Of a stretch of DNA of 64,000 bases, positions 52,718 to 63,036 are shown piece after piece. The position numbers and the translations under genes were made by a program. The notes beneath the pieces were generated by a model. The model was not told the DNA's origin and did not search any database. It saw only the letters and a list, made by a program, of their open reading frames with translations. The first letter of the stretch is position 1, and every line of letters starts with the position of its first letter. Origin of the DNA: Pseudochrobactrum saccharolyticum (lineage in GTDB: Bacteria > Pseudomonadota > Alphaproteobacteria > Rhizobiales > Rhizobiaceae); NCBI RefSeq assembly GCF_008801715.1, contig NZ_VZPG01000001.1, positions 558,001 through 622,000 of the forward strand, in the 5' to 3' direction.

Positions 52718-55700
52718 TTGCTCACCTCCACGCGTGTCTCGATTTCAAGCGGGTAGTTATCTCCTTTGCGCTTCCACAGATCACCGATCTGCTTGCGAAC
52801 ATGTTTCATACGTTGTTTGGCCAGCGACTGCTCATTGCCTGCCATTTTGTAGCTCAGACGCAGAACCGAGATTTCCTGTTTCAGGACTTCCACGAGCTGC
52901 GGCAGGTTGTCAGCCCACTGCTTTTTCAGCTCGACGCGGTTTGCTTCAAAAGCTGCATCCTGAAGGTCAAGACGAACAACACGGCTGATCGATGCACCAA
53001 AATTCAGCTTGGTCATTTTACCGGCAGTCAGACGGACAACACGCGGGTTTTCAGTCGTCAGACGGTAGCCTGTCGGCAGCGTGCGGGTATCAAGCTTCAT
53101 GATGAAATTGGAACCGATGCGCTGATCCGGCATCGCCGCACAAGGCACATGGAAACGACCATATTCGTCCGTTGTGATCAGCCAGCCCTTAGCGGTTGCA
53201 ACACGCACACCGGCCAGACCTTTTTCGCCTTCGTCCTGATAACCATTGCGGTTCTTGTCATCAAAGGCAGTGCCGATGATTTCACCACAGTCGAAAACAG
53301 GTTCAGACATGATCTCGACAATCGCCTGTGCATCAGGTGCAACCGGCTTGCCGTCCTTGTCCGTTACGGTGGCAATATTGATGTGCTTGCCGGGACCTGC
53401 CGAACTCAGAACCAGCAGTTCAAGACGGATCTCGATCGTGCTGTTTGCGCCCATCGGCTGTCTATCAAAGCTGAGACGACGACCACTGATCTCCGGTTCA
53501 GTTTTTTCACCATTTACAGTAGCCGTTCCTTCAACATAGCGGAAACCGGAAGGCATAGTATCGATGATATTCAGCAAACCTACATTGCTCGACGAAGTGT
53601 TCTCAACCTTGATGATATAAGGTACGCGGTCACCACGACGAACCTGATGCAGCAATGCCTGTTTGGTGATTTTTACCAATGAAGGCTCGGTAGCAGGCAG
53701 ATTGATTTTCGCCTTATCTTCCTCAGATTCATAAGGCTTGCCGTTACGCTGATCGCCCTTGGCCAAGGCAATATTGGTCAGCGTTTCCGGAAGACCGGCA
53801 GTTGCATCAATATCTGCCTGTGCCAATACATACGTTGCTTTGAAAGTCTGGCTTTCACCCGGTTTCAGGGTCACCGGTGCCGGAGTGATCGCGGACAGCT
53901 GATTGGTACCGCGCTTGCCTGCAAAAAGCGGACCTTCATCCTGCACAGTCACATTATTGAGCAGCGCATTCCCCTTATTGGTAACATCGAATGTAAATTC
54001 GAGTGTCTCACCAACTTCCGGATAGCCATTGCCGTTAGCGTCGTTCCATTCACCCTTTTTAATGATTTCCAGCTCAGGCAGCGGAGGCATAACCGGCACA
54101 ATGGTCGGCTCGTCTGTATCCACTGTCGGGCCTGAAGGATCTTCAATGTCTTTCGGTGTGGTCAGATCGCCATAGGTGCCCTTCACTGTTGCCTGATTGA
54201 TAACCTTTTCGGCATCAATATCCGCTTCAGTAATGGCGTAAGTGGCTGTGAATACCTGCTGCTCACCCGGCTGCATTGTGCCAACATTAAAGCTGTTTGG
54301 TGTGATACCTGCCAATGGATCATTCAGAACCACATTATTCAGCACCATATTACCGGTATTATGGACAGTGAATGTATATTCAATTTCCTGTCCGGCTTCT
54401 GCCGGTTCGGTCAGCTTGGAGTTCGCTTCCTTGACGACAGCAATACCCGGCTTCTGCTCCAGCGGAACTTTAATTTCCTCTGAAACATCCGGTGTTACCG
54501 GTTTCTTGGTCTTATCGGCAGGGTCAACATAGTCACCGGTAACAGTGGCCTGATTGACGACTTCACCTTTTTCAATATCGGCTTGTGTGACTTTATAAGT
54601 TGCTGTCAGCGTCACTGCGTTCGCATCACCCGGCAACAGCGTGGCAATGGTGAAAGGCATATCCGGCACGAGACCAACAAGCGGATCTTCCACAATGACA
54701 TTGGTCAGTGTCAAATTGCCGGTGTTGGTGACGAGGAACGAGTAGGTGATGACTTCACCCACCTGTGTCGGTGAAGAAAAAGCATGGGTTTCCGATTTGA
54801 CAATCGTCACCGATGCCGAGGTTTCCAGCTCCACAACGGTTTTATCGTCATTCGTCAGATCAGTACCGGAAATATCGGTTACGTCATCCGGCATACCGTT
54901 TACACTTGAGCCGATTACCTGTGCCGTGTTGGCAAAAGTACCTGCATCAATATCAGACTGTTTCAATGCATAGGTTGCAGTGAACGCATCCGTGTTAACT
55001 TCACCAGGCTCCAACGGACCAGTCCAGCCGGTCTGATTGATGACCTGTACATCGGTAACCAAATCAACAATGCGGATCTTTTCCAGAGTCACATTGCCGG
55101 TATTGTGGACGGCAAAGTTGAACTTGATAACGTCACCAGCCTTAGCAGGCTTCGGCAATGAAGACGCTTCAAGTGTTTTGATAAGCTTGATGGAAGGGTC
55201 GCGATCCAGTGGTGTATCGGTGCTGCTGTCATCCGTTACCGGTGTCTTGTCACCATGCTCAGGAACACCCTTAACATCGGCGGTGTTTTCAACCTTACCG
55301 GCATTAATATCGGCAACCTTCAGCTTATAAGTACCGTAAACAACAGTCTGAACTTCCGCATCATTGTCTTTAGCAGCGTTGATCGGCTGCAAAATCAATG
55401 TTTCCAGACGTGTCAGATCAGCAGCATCAATAACAACACCCTCGAGATGATCGGTCAGAACCAAACCATTAAGCGCGACGTTACCGGTATTGCGGATAGT
55501 GAAGCTGTAGCGAAGTTCATCACCGATCTTTGCCGGATTGCTCAGACCATCAAGAATAGCCACCTTCTCAAGGCTGATCGAAGGCTTATGTGCAAGCGGC
55601 GTTACAACTTCATTAGAATCCACCGGCGGTTGCGGGTCTGTCGGGTCTTCAAAATCAGCCTTGGCAGTGTTGACCACCTTACCATCATTCAGATGGTTCT

Positions 55701-58700
55701 GCTGGATTGGTGCTTTAACCATAAATGTACCACTTTCACCCGGTGCCAATGAAGCAAGAGATGCCGGTGCGATAACTGCACCCACCAGCGGATCGCTGAC
55801 TTTGATATTATAGAGAGTGACATTGCCCTCGTTGGTCGCTGTCACAGTCCATTCCAGCATATCACCGGCATAGGCTGGTTCCGGCACAACCGAGCTTAAT
55901 GCTTTCACAAGCGTCAGCTTCGGATCACGGTAAGTCGGAACTTCTACTTCTGAAGGCGGTGTGGTGATCTTCTTGTCATCAGGACCATAAGTGCCGGTGG
56001 CCAGTGCTTTATTGACAACTTTTCCGGCATTAATATCCTGCAATTTCAGCAGGTAATAAGCCTCAACAGTCTTCGTTGTTTTCGGCGCAAGTGTACCGAT
56101 GTTAAAGGCACCGCTATCCACCACACCAGCCAATTCATCTGTAATCACTACATTGTTCAATGTCGTGTTACCGGTATTGGTGACTATGAATTCATAGGTG
56201 ATCTTGTCACCAACAATTGACGGGGTTTTAACCTCTGACTGCTTCAGTTTCTTCTCAAACCTCAGAGCAGGTTCGCTCAGCGGCAGGTCAAATTTATCTG
56301 TTGAAGTAACCGTTTGCGGCGTGCCGCTAAAGTCACCCCAAGTCCCTTCAGTCCTCGCTGTATTTTCCAGCGTACCATTATCAATGTCTGTCTGTTTGAC
56401 GACATAGGTCGCTTTAAAGGTCGTATCATTACTGGCGCCAACGGCGAGTTCTGCAATCTTTGTATTCGCAGTCCAGACCAGACCAGTTTTCGGATCGGTT
56501 ACAACCACATCAAAGAGCGGTGTTTTACCGGTATTGGTAACTTTGAATGTATATTCAATCACGTCACCGGCTGTAATCTCGCCAGTTCCGCCAATGCGCG
56601 CACCGGTTTTTTCCAGCTTAATCGCTGCTTCCGGCACAATATTAACGGTGGTCGGCACGTTCCGGTTCGGATAGTTTTCACCACCGGCTCTGTTGTCTGA
56701 CTTGTCCGCAATGCCGGTTTTGCCGGAATATTCACCGACTGCTGTAACGTCTGCCTGATTGGTCAGAACAAGCGGATTGGCTTTCCATGGTTTATCAGGA
56801 TTAACCCGCACGACTACAGTGGCAATCAGCGTTGCATTCGGCTGCAGCACGGCATTACCAACGATCAGCGTATTGGTTGCACCATCAAAAGCAGACGACA
56901 AAGTGCCGCTGTTCGTGCTGACGGATGTAACCTTGTAGAACCCTGGCTGCGGAACATTATCCGCTGATGGAGAACCAAAATTCTGTGCGCCACCATTCAG
57001 AACATCCGTCAGCGTGATGTCCTTCAACGGTTCCTGACTGAGGTTTTTGGCTGTGAATGTATATGTGACAGTGTAAGTACCATCACCCATTGAAACAGGT
57101 GCATTGGCTACCTTGCTCAGGCCAACCGAAGGCGTGACGTGGAGTGTGAAGTTATTTTCAACACTCTTGGAATCTTTTTCAATGACAACCGAACCAAGGG
57201 TTGTGTTGTTCACTGATGAAGTCTTGCTATCATTATAATCATTGGTACCAGACACAGAAACACCGGTCTGGTATTTGCTGCTGTCCGGCACATTGCTGTA
57301 GCTGACCTGATATTCACCGGCAGGAACTCCTGTGAAATTATAATTACCATTGCTATCCGTGATTACTGTAAAAGTAAGCTTCTCATTATCATGCTGAGCT
57401 TTACCAGTCAGAGTAACGGTCACACCGTCGACGCCGGTATCCATACCAGTATTGAAATCAGCTTTTTCGTTGAAATCGACGAAGATTTTACCGCTTACCG
57501 AACCACCGAGAACAGTTTTAACACTATCGCTAGATGTATTATTCGCTGAGTTTTTGTCGAAAGATTTTGTCGCGACAGAAGCGGCATTGGTCATTGCCTC
57601 TGCCTTCATATCTGTAATCTTGGTGGTAAGTTTAATGACTGTTTTTTCCGCCGGTTCCATATCACCGAGTTCACATCTGATCTGACGTGTACCGATAACA
57701 CCGAGACACGAACCACCCTTACCGCTGGTAATCTCAGGAACTTCAGTCAGCACCATACCTTCCGGCAAAGTGTCGGTGAGAATAACTTCTTCAGCAACTT
57801 CGAGGCCGTCACCTGACAGACTTTCAACCGTAAGCGTCCAGGTAAAACTTTGACGCAGGTCAACAACCGGCTCGTTGGCTTTTTTGACAACGCTGACATC
57901 GGACTTCACACGAACAGTGGTTGTTTCATCATCCGCATTATTAGCCGGATTACGGTCATAGTTTTTAGCTGTTTCGTCTGAAGTTATTACAACTTTATTC
58001 TGATAAGTGCCGCGTACCAACGATTTCATTTGGACTTTGAATTGCACTTCAGTACCGGCTTTAAGCACCGGAATAGAGCAAGTAAGCGTACCGCCTGCCT
58101 GCCCAGCATTCACATTTGCTGGTAAACAGGTAAGGCCTGCCGACTGACCTTCTACTTTATCATAGGAAAAACCGGCTACCGGAAATGTATCAACAATATT
58201 GACATTATACGCATCCGACGGGCCATCATTTTTGGCTACAATCAGATAAGTTGTATTGCTGCCTTTCTCGACCGGATCATGTTGCTCGCCATCAACCGTA
58301 TCGGTTTTGGTCACCAACAGATCAAGCGCAGGCGCATGAATTTCCACCGAAACGCTGGCAGCATTGTTGGTCTTGTCTGTTTCTTCAGTCGTGGTGCTGA
58401 CCGTTGCATTATTGACAAGCTCATCTCCAACCTGACCGGTCGAAGGCTTAACCTCAATAGCCACTTCTTTCTGGGTGCCGTTTTCGAGACGCACCCATGT
58501 ACAGGTGATGGTGTTATTGACAGAAGTGACGACCTCACCTTCCTTGAGGCTTGTCGAACAGATTGCGCCATTTTCGGTAATACCAACGAAACGAACACCG
58601 AGTGGCAACTTATCTTCAATAACCACATTGTCCGCACCACTCAGACCATTATCATTGACACGGGCAGCAATGGTATAAACCAGACTCTGCCCCGCAGGCG

Positions 58701-60849
58701 CACCGGTCTTTTCAGACGAGCTGGATTTAATAACCGTTACATCTGTCAGTGGTTCAACAGTGTAATCAACCGATGATTGATTATTAGATTGATTACCATC
58801 CGGCGTTTCGGTGGAGTAAACAACAGCCGTATTCTTTTGCGCACCTTCGTCACCGGCAAATGTACTGATCTCAATGAACGGATAAAGTTTACCCGCTTCA
58901 TGAACCGGCAGACTTGCAATTGTACATTTCAGCTGAACTTCCGTAGCGCCGCTCGAAAGCTGCGTACAAACGATACCACTTGAGCTTGTCACTGCGATGG
59001 TTGCCTGACCACCCAATGGGCCGCCGACAATATTTTTCAGCGTATCATCAATAACAACACCAGTTGCCAGTGCTTTGCCGTGATTGATAACTTCAAGCTT
59101 AAATTTAAGCGGATCACCGGCTTTGACAATTGCAGGTGTCAGCAGCGTCTTCCTGATCTCAAGATCAGCCAGAGTTTCTTCTTTTTCAGAACCAGCATTA
59201 CCGCCGATTGAGTCAGTATTATTACCCAAGAGGTCTGACTTTTCTGCACCCTTAGGCCCTGAAACGGTCATCGAATTGGTAAACTTACCACTCTGCTCCA
59301 TTTTAACGGTCAGAGTGACTGGTCCGGCAGTAGCACCCGGTTTCAACGGTTCTTCAGATGTATATTGATCCGTCTCGCAAACAAAATTACGGGGCCCAGT
59401 CATCGGCAATGCAGAACAAGTCCAACCGTCTGGTACAGCAACGTCTGTTACCGTCATATTTTCAGGCAAACGATCAATTATGGTCAATTTGCCGTCAAAG
59501 CCGGAATTGCCAATATTCTTGCTTTTTAACGTATATTGATATTCTTCGCCGACAATGACCAAACCGTAGTCCGGCCCACCTGTTTTATCAGCTTCCAAAT
59601 CAAAATATGGGTCAACAATACTCGCACCACCGTCATTGATGATGTTATTGCCCACATAGTCCAGATCTTCATTCTCAGATGTTATTGTCGCTTGATTATA
59701 AACAGACGTACCGGCTCCCTTACCGTCATGGGTTGCCTTAACAGCTGTAGTATTAATTTTGATCGGTGCTTTATAGTTGCTGTCAGCGGATTTGGTATAT
59801 TCACACACCACTTCTCTGCCGGTTAAAGTACAAGCCCAACCGGTGCCAGCCAGATCTCCAAAACCAACAAATTCATAATTTTCCGGCAAGACATCTTTAA
59901 TCGTTGCCTGTGAAGGCTCGTCACCGGCAAATTGTGGCGTCAAAGTAAATTCAACCGGAGAACCGGTTAGAATAAGATCTTGCGGTGAGCGCACCTTGCT
60001 CAGACTCACATCCGTACCGGCAAGAACCTTCATATTTGCAAGTGCTTTATTATTTTCAACATTCGGATCAAGCGGCGAATTTCCAATCACTTTCGCATCG
60101 ATCATAATGTTGGAGCTGTTTCCGACTGTTACCTGTCCGGAAAAGCCAAAATCCAGAGACTGGCCTGGCTCAATTTCCTGTTTGATTTCACAAGTGACAA
60201 TATTGCCCGACAATGTGCAGCCATTTTCCATCGGCTGGTCCATCACAACACCTGAAGGGACAGGGAAGGTAAGTGTTGAACCCTTTGACGGATACGGGCC
60301 TTCATTTTTAACAGTCGCGGTAAAGTTAACTTTGCCACCACCCTTAACTTCAGCAGGAGCATTCAATGTCAGGGCTAAGTCAGCGCCTTTGTTAACAGTA
60401 ATGCTGCGGTTCTGCTCAGCGCCATTCTTGGCAATTTTACCATTAAAAACGACAACACCCTCTTTCTGAGGGCTCAAACGGATTTTAGCGGTTACGCTTT
60501 CCTGCGGCTGAAGTATACGCACTTCACAGGTAATTATCGCATCGTTAGTCAGCTCTACGCCAATGGCTGGCATTGGGGCGCAACCGCTGAAAACGTCCTT
60601 ATCAACATCAAGGCCGTAAAACTTAACCGATGCTGGGATCGTAAATGCAACGCTCGTCGGCGTGGTCGGGAAGTTATCACTGTTATTTACAGTCGCAGCA
60701 AACTCAATCTCAGTACCGGCCGCCAGCGGACTTTGTTTGTCAGCATTAATATTGAGTGTCCAGCCTGTTACGCTTTGCGCATAAACGCCAGACAGAGAGT
60801 TGAACATGGCAAAAACCGCCATGATAAACACTGTAAATAACCGTTTCAT
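52714..60849 (-). CDS. Giant DUF11/SdrD-B repeat surface protein
   Basis: Exported protein of 2,711 residues. Signal peptide: MKRLFTVFIMAVFAMFNSL then AYAQ-like cleavage (VYAQS). Mature part: about eight DUF11-type Ig-like repeats (~30-1100; 'VKNEGPYPSKGSTLTFPVP', 'NNTVTCEI' patterns with paired Cys), an SdrD-B/collagen-binding-like domain near 1115-1200 (GKIFVDFNEKADFNTG), then eight or nine DUF7507-like repeats of ~110 residues ('YTFTVHNTGNMVLNNVVLND'). A second SdrD-B-like domain lies near 2520 (GTAFDDKNRNGYQDEGEKG), and a charged helical C-terminus near 2600-2711. No sortase motif or barrel. Probably a stalk-like adhesin. Start ATG 60849 chosen for its signal peptide and AGGGA; the frame opens at 60927. 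Confidence 0.85.
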   Translation of the reverse strand: MKRLFTVFIMAVFAMFNSLSGVYAQSVTGWTLNINADKQSPLAAGTEIEFAATVNNSDNFPTTPTSVAFTIPASVKFYGLDVDKDVFSGCAPMPAIGVELTNDAIITCEVRILQPQESVTAKIRLSPQKEGVVVFNGKIAKNGAEQNRSITVNKGADLALTLNAPAEVKGGGKVNFTATVKNEGPYPSKGSTLTFPVPSGVVMDQPMENGCTLSGNIVTCEIKQEIEPGQSLDFGFSGQVTVGNSSNIMIDAKVIGNSPLDPNVENNKALANMKVLAGTDVSLSKVRSPQDLILTGSPVEFTLTPQFAGDEPSQATIKDVLPENYEFVGFGDLAGTGWACTLTGREVVCEYTKSADSNYKAPIKINTTAVKATHDGKGAGTSVYNQATITSENEDLDYVGNNIINDGGASIVDPYFDLEADKTGGPDYGLVIVGEEYQYTLKSKNIGNSGFDGKLTIIDRLPENMTVTDVAVPDGWTCSALPMTGPRNFVCETDQYTSEEPLKPGATAGPVTLTVKMEQSGKFTNSMTVSGPKGAEKSDLLGNNTDSIGGNAGSEKEETLADLEIRKTLLTPAIVKAGDPLKFKLEVINHGKALATGVVIDDTLKNIVGGPLGGQATIAVTSSSGIVCTQLSSGATEVQLKCTIASLPVHEAGKLYPFIEISTFAGDEGAQKNTAVVYSTETPDGNQSNNQSSVDYTVEPLTDVTVIKSSSSEKTGAPAGQSLVYTIAARVNDNGLSGADNVVIEDKLPLGVRFVGITENGAICSTSLKEGEVVTSVNNTITCTWVRLENGTQKEVAIEVKPSTGQVGDELVNNATVSTTTEETDKTNNAASVSVEIHAPALDLLVTKTDTVDGEQHDPVEKGSNTTYLIVAKNDGPSDAYNVNIVDTFPVAGFSYDKVEGQSAGLTCLPANVNAGQAGGTLTCSIPVLKAGTEVQFKVQMKSLVRGTYQNKVVITSDETAKNYDRNPANNADDETTTVRVKSDVSVVKKANEPVVDLRQSFTWTLTVESLSGDGLEVAEEVILTDTLPEGMVLTEVPEITSGKGGSCLGVIGTRQIRCELGDMEPAEKTVIKLTTKITDMKAEAMTNAASVATKSFDKNSANNTSSDSVKTVLGGSVSGKIFVDFNEKADFNTGMDTGVDGVTVTLTGKAQHDNEKLTFTVITDSNGNYNFTGVPAGEYQVSYSNVPDSSKYQTGVSVSGTNDYNDSKTSSVNNTTLGSVVIEKDSKSVENNFTLHVTPSVGLSKVANAPVSMGDGTYTVTYTFTAKNLSQEPLKDITLTDVLNGGAQNFGSPSADNVPQPGFYKVTSVSTNSGTLSSAFDGATNTLIVGNAVLQPNATLIATVVVRVNPDKPWKANPLVLTNQADVTAVGEYSGKTGIADKSDNRAGGENYPNRNVPTTVNIVPEAAIKLEKTGARIGGTGEITAGDVIEYTFKVTNTGKTPLFDVVVTDPKTGLVWTANTKIAELAVGASNDTTFKATYVVKQTDIDNGTLENTARTEGTWGDFSGTPQTVTSTDKFDLPLSEPALRFEKKLKQSEVKTPSIVGDKITYEFIVTNTGNTTLNNVVITDELAGVVDSGAFNIGTLAPKTTKTVEAYYLLKLQDINAGKVVNKALATGTYGPDDKKITTPPSEVEVPTYRDPKLTLVKALSSVVPEPAYAGDMLEWTVTATNEGNVTLYNIKVSDPLVGAVIAPASLASLAPGESGTFMVKAPIQQNHLNDGKVVNTAKADFEDPTDPQPPVDSNEVVTPLAHKPSISLEKVAILDGLSNPAKIGDELRYSFTIRNTGNVALNGLVLTDHLEGVVIDAADLTRLETLILQPINAAKDNDAEVQTVVYGTYKLKVADINAGKVENTADVKGVPEHGDKTPVTDDSSTDTPLDRDPSIKLIKTLEASSLPKPAKAGDVIKFNFAVHNTGNVTLEKIRIVDLVTDVQVINQTGWTGPLEPGEVNTDAFTATYALKQSDIDAGTFANTAQVIGSSVNGMPDDVTDISGTDLTNDDKTVVELETSASVTIVKSETHAFSSPTQVGEVITYSFLVTNTGNLTLTNVIVEDPLVGLVPDMPFTIATLLPGDANAVTLTATYKVTQADIEKGEVVNQATVTGDYVDPADKTKKPVTPDVSEEIKVPLEQKPGIAVVKEANSKLTEPAEAGQEIEYTFTVHNTGNMVLNNVVLNDPLAGITPNSFNVGTMQPGEQQVFTATYAITEADIDAEKVINQATVKGTYGDLTTPKDIEDPSGPTVDTDEPTIVPVMPPLPELEIIKKGEWNDANGNGYPEVGETLEFTFDVTNKGNALLNNVTVQDEGPLFAGKRGTNQLSAITPAPVTLKPGESQTFKATYVLAQADIDATAGLPETLTNIALAKGDQRNGKPYESEEDKAKINLPATEPSLVKITKQALLHQVRRGDRVPYIIKVENTSSSNVGLLNIIDTMPSGFRYVEGTATVNGEKTEPEISGRRLSFDRQPMGANSTIEIRLELLVLSSAGPGKHINIATVTDKDGKPVAPDAQAIVEIMSEPVFDCGEIIGTAFDDKNRNGYQDEGEKGLAGVRVATAKGWLITTDEYGRFHVPCAAMPDQRIGSNFIMKLDTRTLPTGYRLTTENPRVVRLTAGKMTKLNFGASISRVVRLDLQDAAFEANRVELKKQWADNLPQLVEVLKQEISVLRLSYKMAGNEQSLAKQRMKHVRKQIGDLWKRKGDNYPLEIETRVEVSK

Positions 60850-60941
60850 TTCGTCCCTAAAACCTATGCTTACACATCGGTCGGGACATAAAAGAAAGCG
60901 CTGCTCATCCGTGTTTAACAAAAACACAAGCGCGCAGAATC

Positions 60942-60974
60942 AATTACCCGCGAACTGAAAGTTCGCGGGTAATT
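60942..60974. promoter_or_regulatory. 15-bp hairpin in the leader region of the giant gene
   Basis: AATTACCCGCGAACT / AGTTCGCGGGTAATT, perfect, with a 3-base loop, about 95 bases upstream of the giant gene start. No U-run follows on either strand, so it is not a normal terminator. It may be an operator or a mRNA structure. The remaining sequence up to 61270 is intergenic, AT-rich near 61020-61080, with no gene I can support beyond a doubtful 21-codon frame. Confidence 0.55.
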
Positions 60975-61270
60975 AAAACATATTCGATTAGGCCCCCACC
61001 TTGATGAGGGGCACTACATGATTCGAAATAGTTAACCAATAATTAATTGATATTTTTGAATAATTTTTCCATGACGTGACTCTTAAGCACAAAAACGAAC
61101 CTAAATGGAGGTTCTGTTGTATGGGAGACCGATCTCGCAAAGAACGCGATCATCCGCGACAAACGAATGGTTGGCGCAAAAGATAACGGACAGTACACTG
61201 CTGATTGAAACCACCCTGCTCAACCCCGCCAATGCTATCAGGGCGTAAACCTCTCTCCCCGCATATAGTC

Positions 61271-61729
61271 TTAAGGGCTGCTGTTTTGCGGGCAGGTATT
61301 CTCAGGCTTGCAGACGAGTCCCGTCTGCGCCAGCAGATCAGCCACCCCGTCACGCGCTCCCAGCCCCTCGGGATCACATAAATATTCCATGTGATCACTC
61401 AAATATCCGGCCATTGGTGCACGCCAGTCCGGTGAAGTTTCGACCATCTGCTCAGCCGTATAAAGCAGATATTCGACATATGCCCCATAAGCGGTGAGCT
61501 CAGTTTTCTTGTTGATCGAACAATAATCAGCACGCGCCAGTTCGGGCTTTTGCACAGTCAGGTTCAGAAATTCTCGATATATTTCGCGCGCGGTCTGATC
61601 CCGCTGTATCAGATCGGCCTGACCGACCTGATATGGAATAATAATCAGTGCTGAAAGCGCGGCAAAGGCCGTAGCAATTCCGCCCAAAGCGGCCAAGGGT
61701 TCAGTATTGCGCCGTAACCAGTTCCACAT
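61271..61729 (-). CDS. Small membrane-anchored protein, unknown function
   Basis: A 152-residue protein with one N-terminal membrane helix (~12-33, LAALGGIATAFAALSALIII) followed by a mostly helical soluble domain with four Cys (ADYCS, EYLCDPEG, GLVCKPENTCP) that could pair in the periplasm. No family is recognised. It starts 3 bases after the stop codon of the Tat-exported deiminase gene and is surely in its operon. Confidence 0.7.
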   Translation of the reverse strand: MWNWLRRNTEPLAALGGIATAFAALSALIIIPYQVGQADLIQRDQTAREIYREFLNLTVQKPELARADYCSINKKTELTAYGAYVEYLLYTAEQMVETSPDWRAPMAGYLSDHMEYLCDPEGLGARDGVADLLAQTGLVCKPENTCPQNSSP

Positions 61730-61731
61730 AT

Positions 61732-62838
61732 TCAGACCTTGGGTTGTTCATGGGTTGCACAATGGATACCACCGCCAACTTCCCCTACCGGATCGATATT
61801 CAGTGTAACAATCTCGCGACCGGGATATAATTTGCTAAGTATAGCAGCAGCCCGCTCGTCGGCCTCACGATCTCCGAATTCCGCAGCAATCACCCCGCCG
61901 TTACAAACATAATAATTTACATAAGAAGACACAAAATCGCGGCTCTTCGAACGAATATCGTATGGCTCCGGCAAAATAACCATGTCCAGTTTACGCCCTT
62001 CGGCATCAGTCGCTGCGGCCAGAATGTCATGCGTCTCGAAGGAGGCAACCGACCATGGGTCTTCGGCGTCAATTTCATCACCCATCTGGATCAGCAATTG
62101 TCCCGGTTTAACGAAACGGGCAAGCGCATCAATATGATAATCAGTAATATCTGCGCCAATAATTCCAGGTGCCCAGATCATCTTGCGCGCACCCATCGTA
62201 TCCAGCAGCATCTTCTCAATTTCAGCTTTGCTGCCCCGATTGCGATTGGCATTGACGAAGCTGCTTTCGTGAGCGATCAGCGTGCCGTGGCCATCGGTTT
62301 CAACGCCGCCCGCTTCCCCGACCAGACCTGCATCAAAAACCTGCAAGCCTAATCGTTCGGCTATCTGTGCAGCGATCTTACCGTCTGCGCTGTGGGTCTG
62401 CTTGTCCCCCCAACCATTAAAATTAAACTGTGTGACGGCCAGTCCACCTTTTCCATTGACGACAAATGAAGGACCGGAATCGCGACACCATAAATCGTCA
62501 GTCGGAATGTCCCATAGCTCTACTTTCTGCGATACCAGCTTGCGAACAGCACCGTGATGCTTTGCTGCAGCCAGCATCACAACCGGCTCAAACTCTGCGA
62601 TCGTATTGGCGATTTTCGCAATCGTTTTCTGAATATCATCAAGAAAATCAGGATCATCATAGACAACAGGATTAACCGGCCACTGCATGAAAGTGCGCTC
62701 ATGCGGTTCTGTTTCTTCCGGATACCAAAATCCCGCAGCACGCGCTGATGAACCTTCCGCCTGCCCCCGACGCGCTTGCATCGACAGACCAACGGCAGCG
62801 GCGGCAGCACCCAGTAAAGTTTGACGGCGTGTCATCAT
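61732..62838 (-). CDS. Tat-exported agmatine deiminase-family protein
   Basis: Porphyromonas-type peptidyl-arginine/agmatine deiminase family, 368 residues. The N-terminus is a twin-arginine signal (MTRRQTLLGAAAAAVG), cleaved near RRGQA, so the enzyme acts in the periplasm. Conserved motifs: FMQWPVNPVVYDD, DLWCRDSGPSFVVNG, GGVETDGHGTLIAHESSF, DYHIDALARFV and the C-terminal GGGIHCATHEQP with nucleophilic Cys360. It would hydrolyse agmatine to N-carbamoylputrescine and ammonia or act on a related guanidine substrate. Two adjacent ATG codons open the frame. A small membrane protein follows in the same unit. Confidence 0.92.
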   Translation of the reverse strand: MMTRRQTLLGAAAAAVGLSMQARRGQAEGSSARAAGFWYPEETEPHERTFMQWPVNPVVYDDPDFLDDIQKTIAKIANTIAEFEPVVMLAAAKHHGAVRKLVSQKVELWDIPTDDLWCRDSGPSFVVNGKGGLAVTQFNFNGWGDKQTHSADGKIAAQIAERLGLQVFDAGLVGEAGGVETDGHGTLIAHESSFVNANRNRGSKAEIEKMLLDTMGARKMIWAPGIIGADITDYHIDALARFVKPGQLLIQMGDEIDAEDPWSVASFETHDILAAATDAEGRKLDMVILPEPYDIRSKSRDFVSSYVNYYVCNGGVIAAEFGDREADERAAAILSKLYPGREIVTLNIDPVGEVGGGIHCATHEQPKV

Positions 62839-63036
62839 CTTATCACCATGAAAATAAAAAAGGAAAATCGATATTTTAGAATGTATTTACATAAAGTAGA
62901 GCACCCTTAAGCGCTGTCAACGGATGTTGAACACATTCACGCATATTGCAGGGATATTTTTTGACACTCTGTCCTGTTCAATGCCGCATTATTGGCGAGA
63001 GGTGACGCGGTGACAGGTAAACAGCGCATCATATTT

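Noticed and set aside
61121-61186. A 21-codon plus-strand frame with GGAGG 8 bases upstream
   Set aside because: The peptide is short, basic and featureless, with no neighbour or operator support; likely chance.
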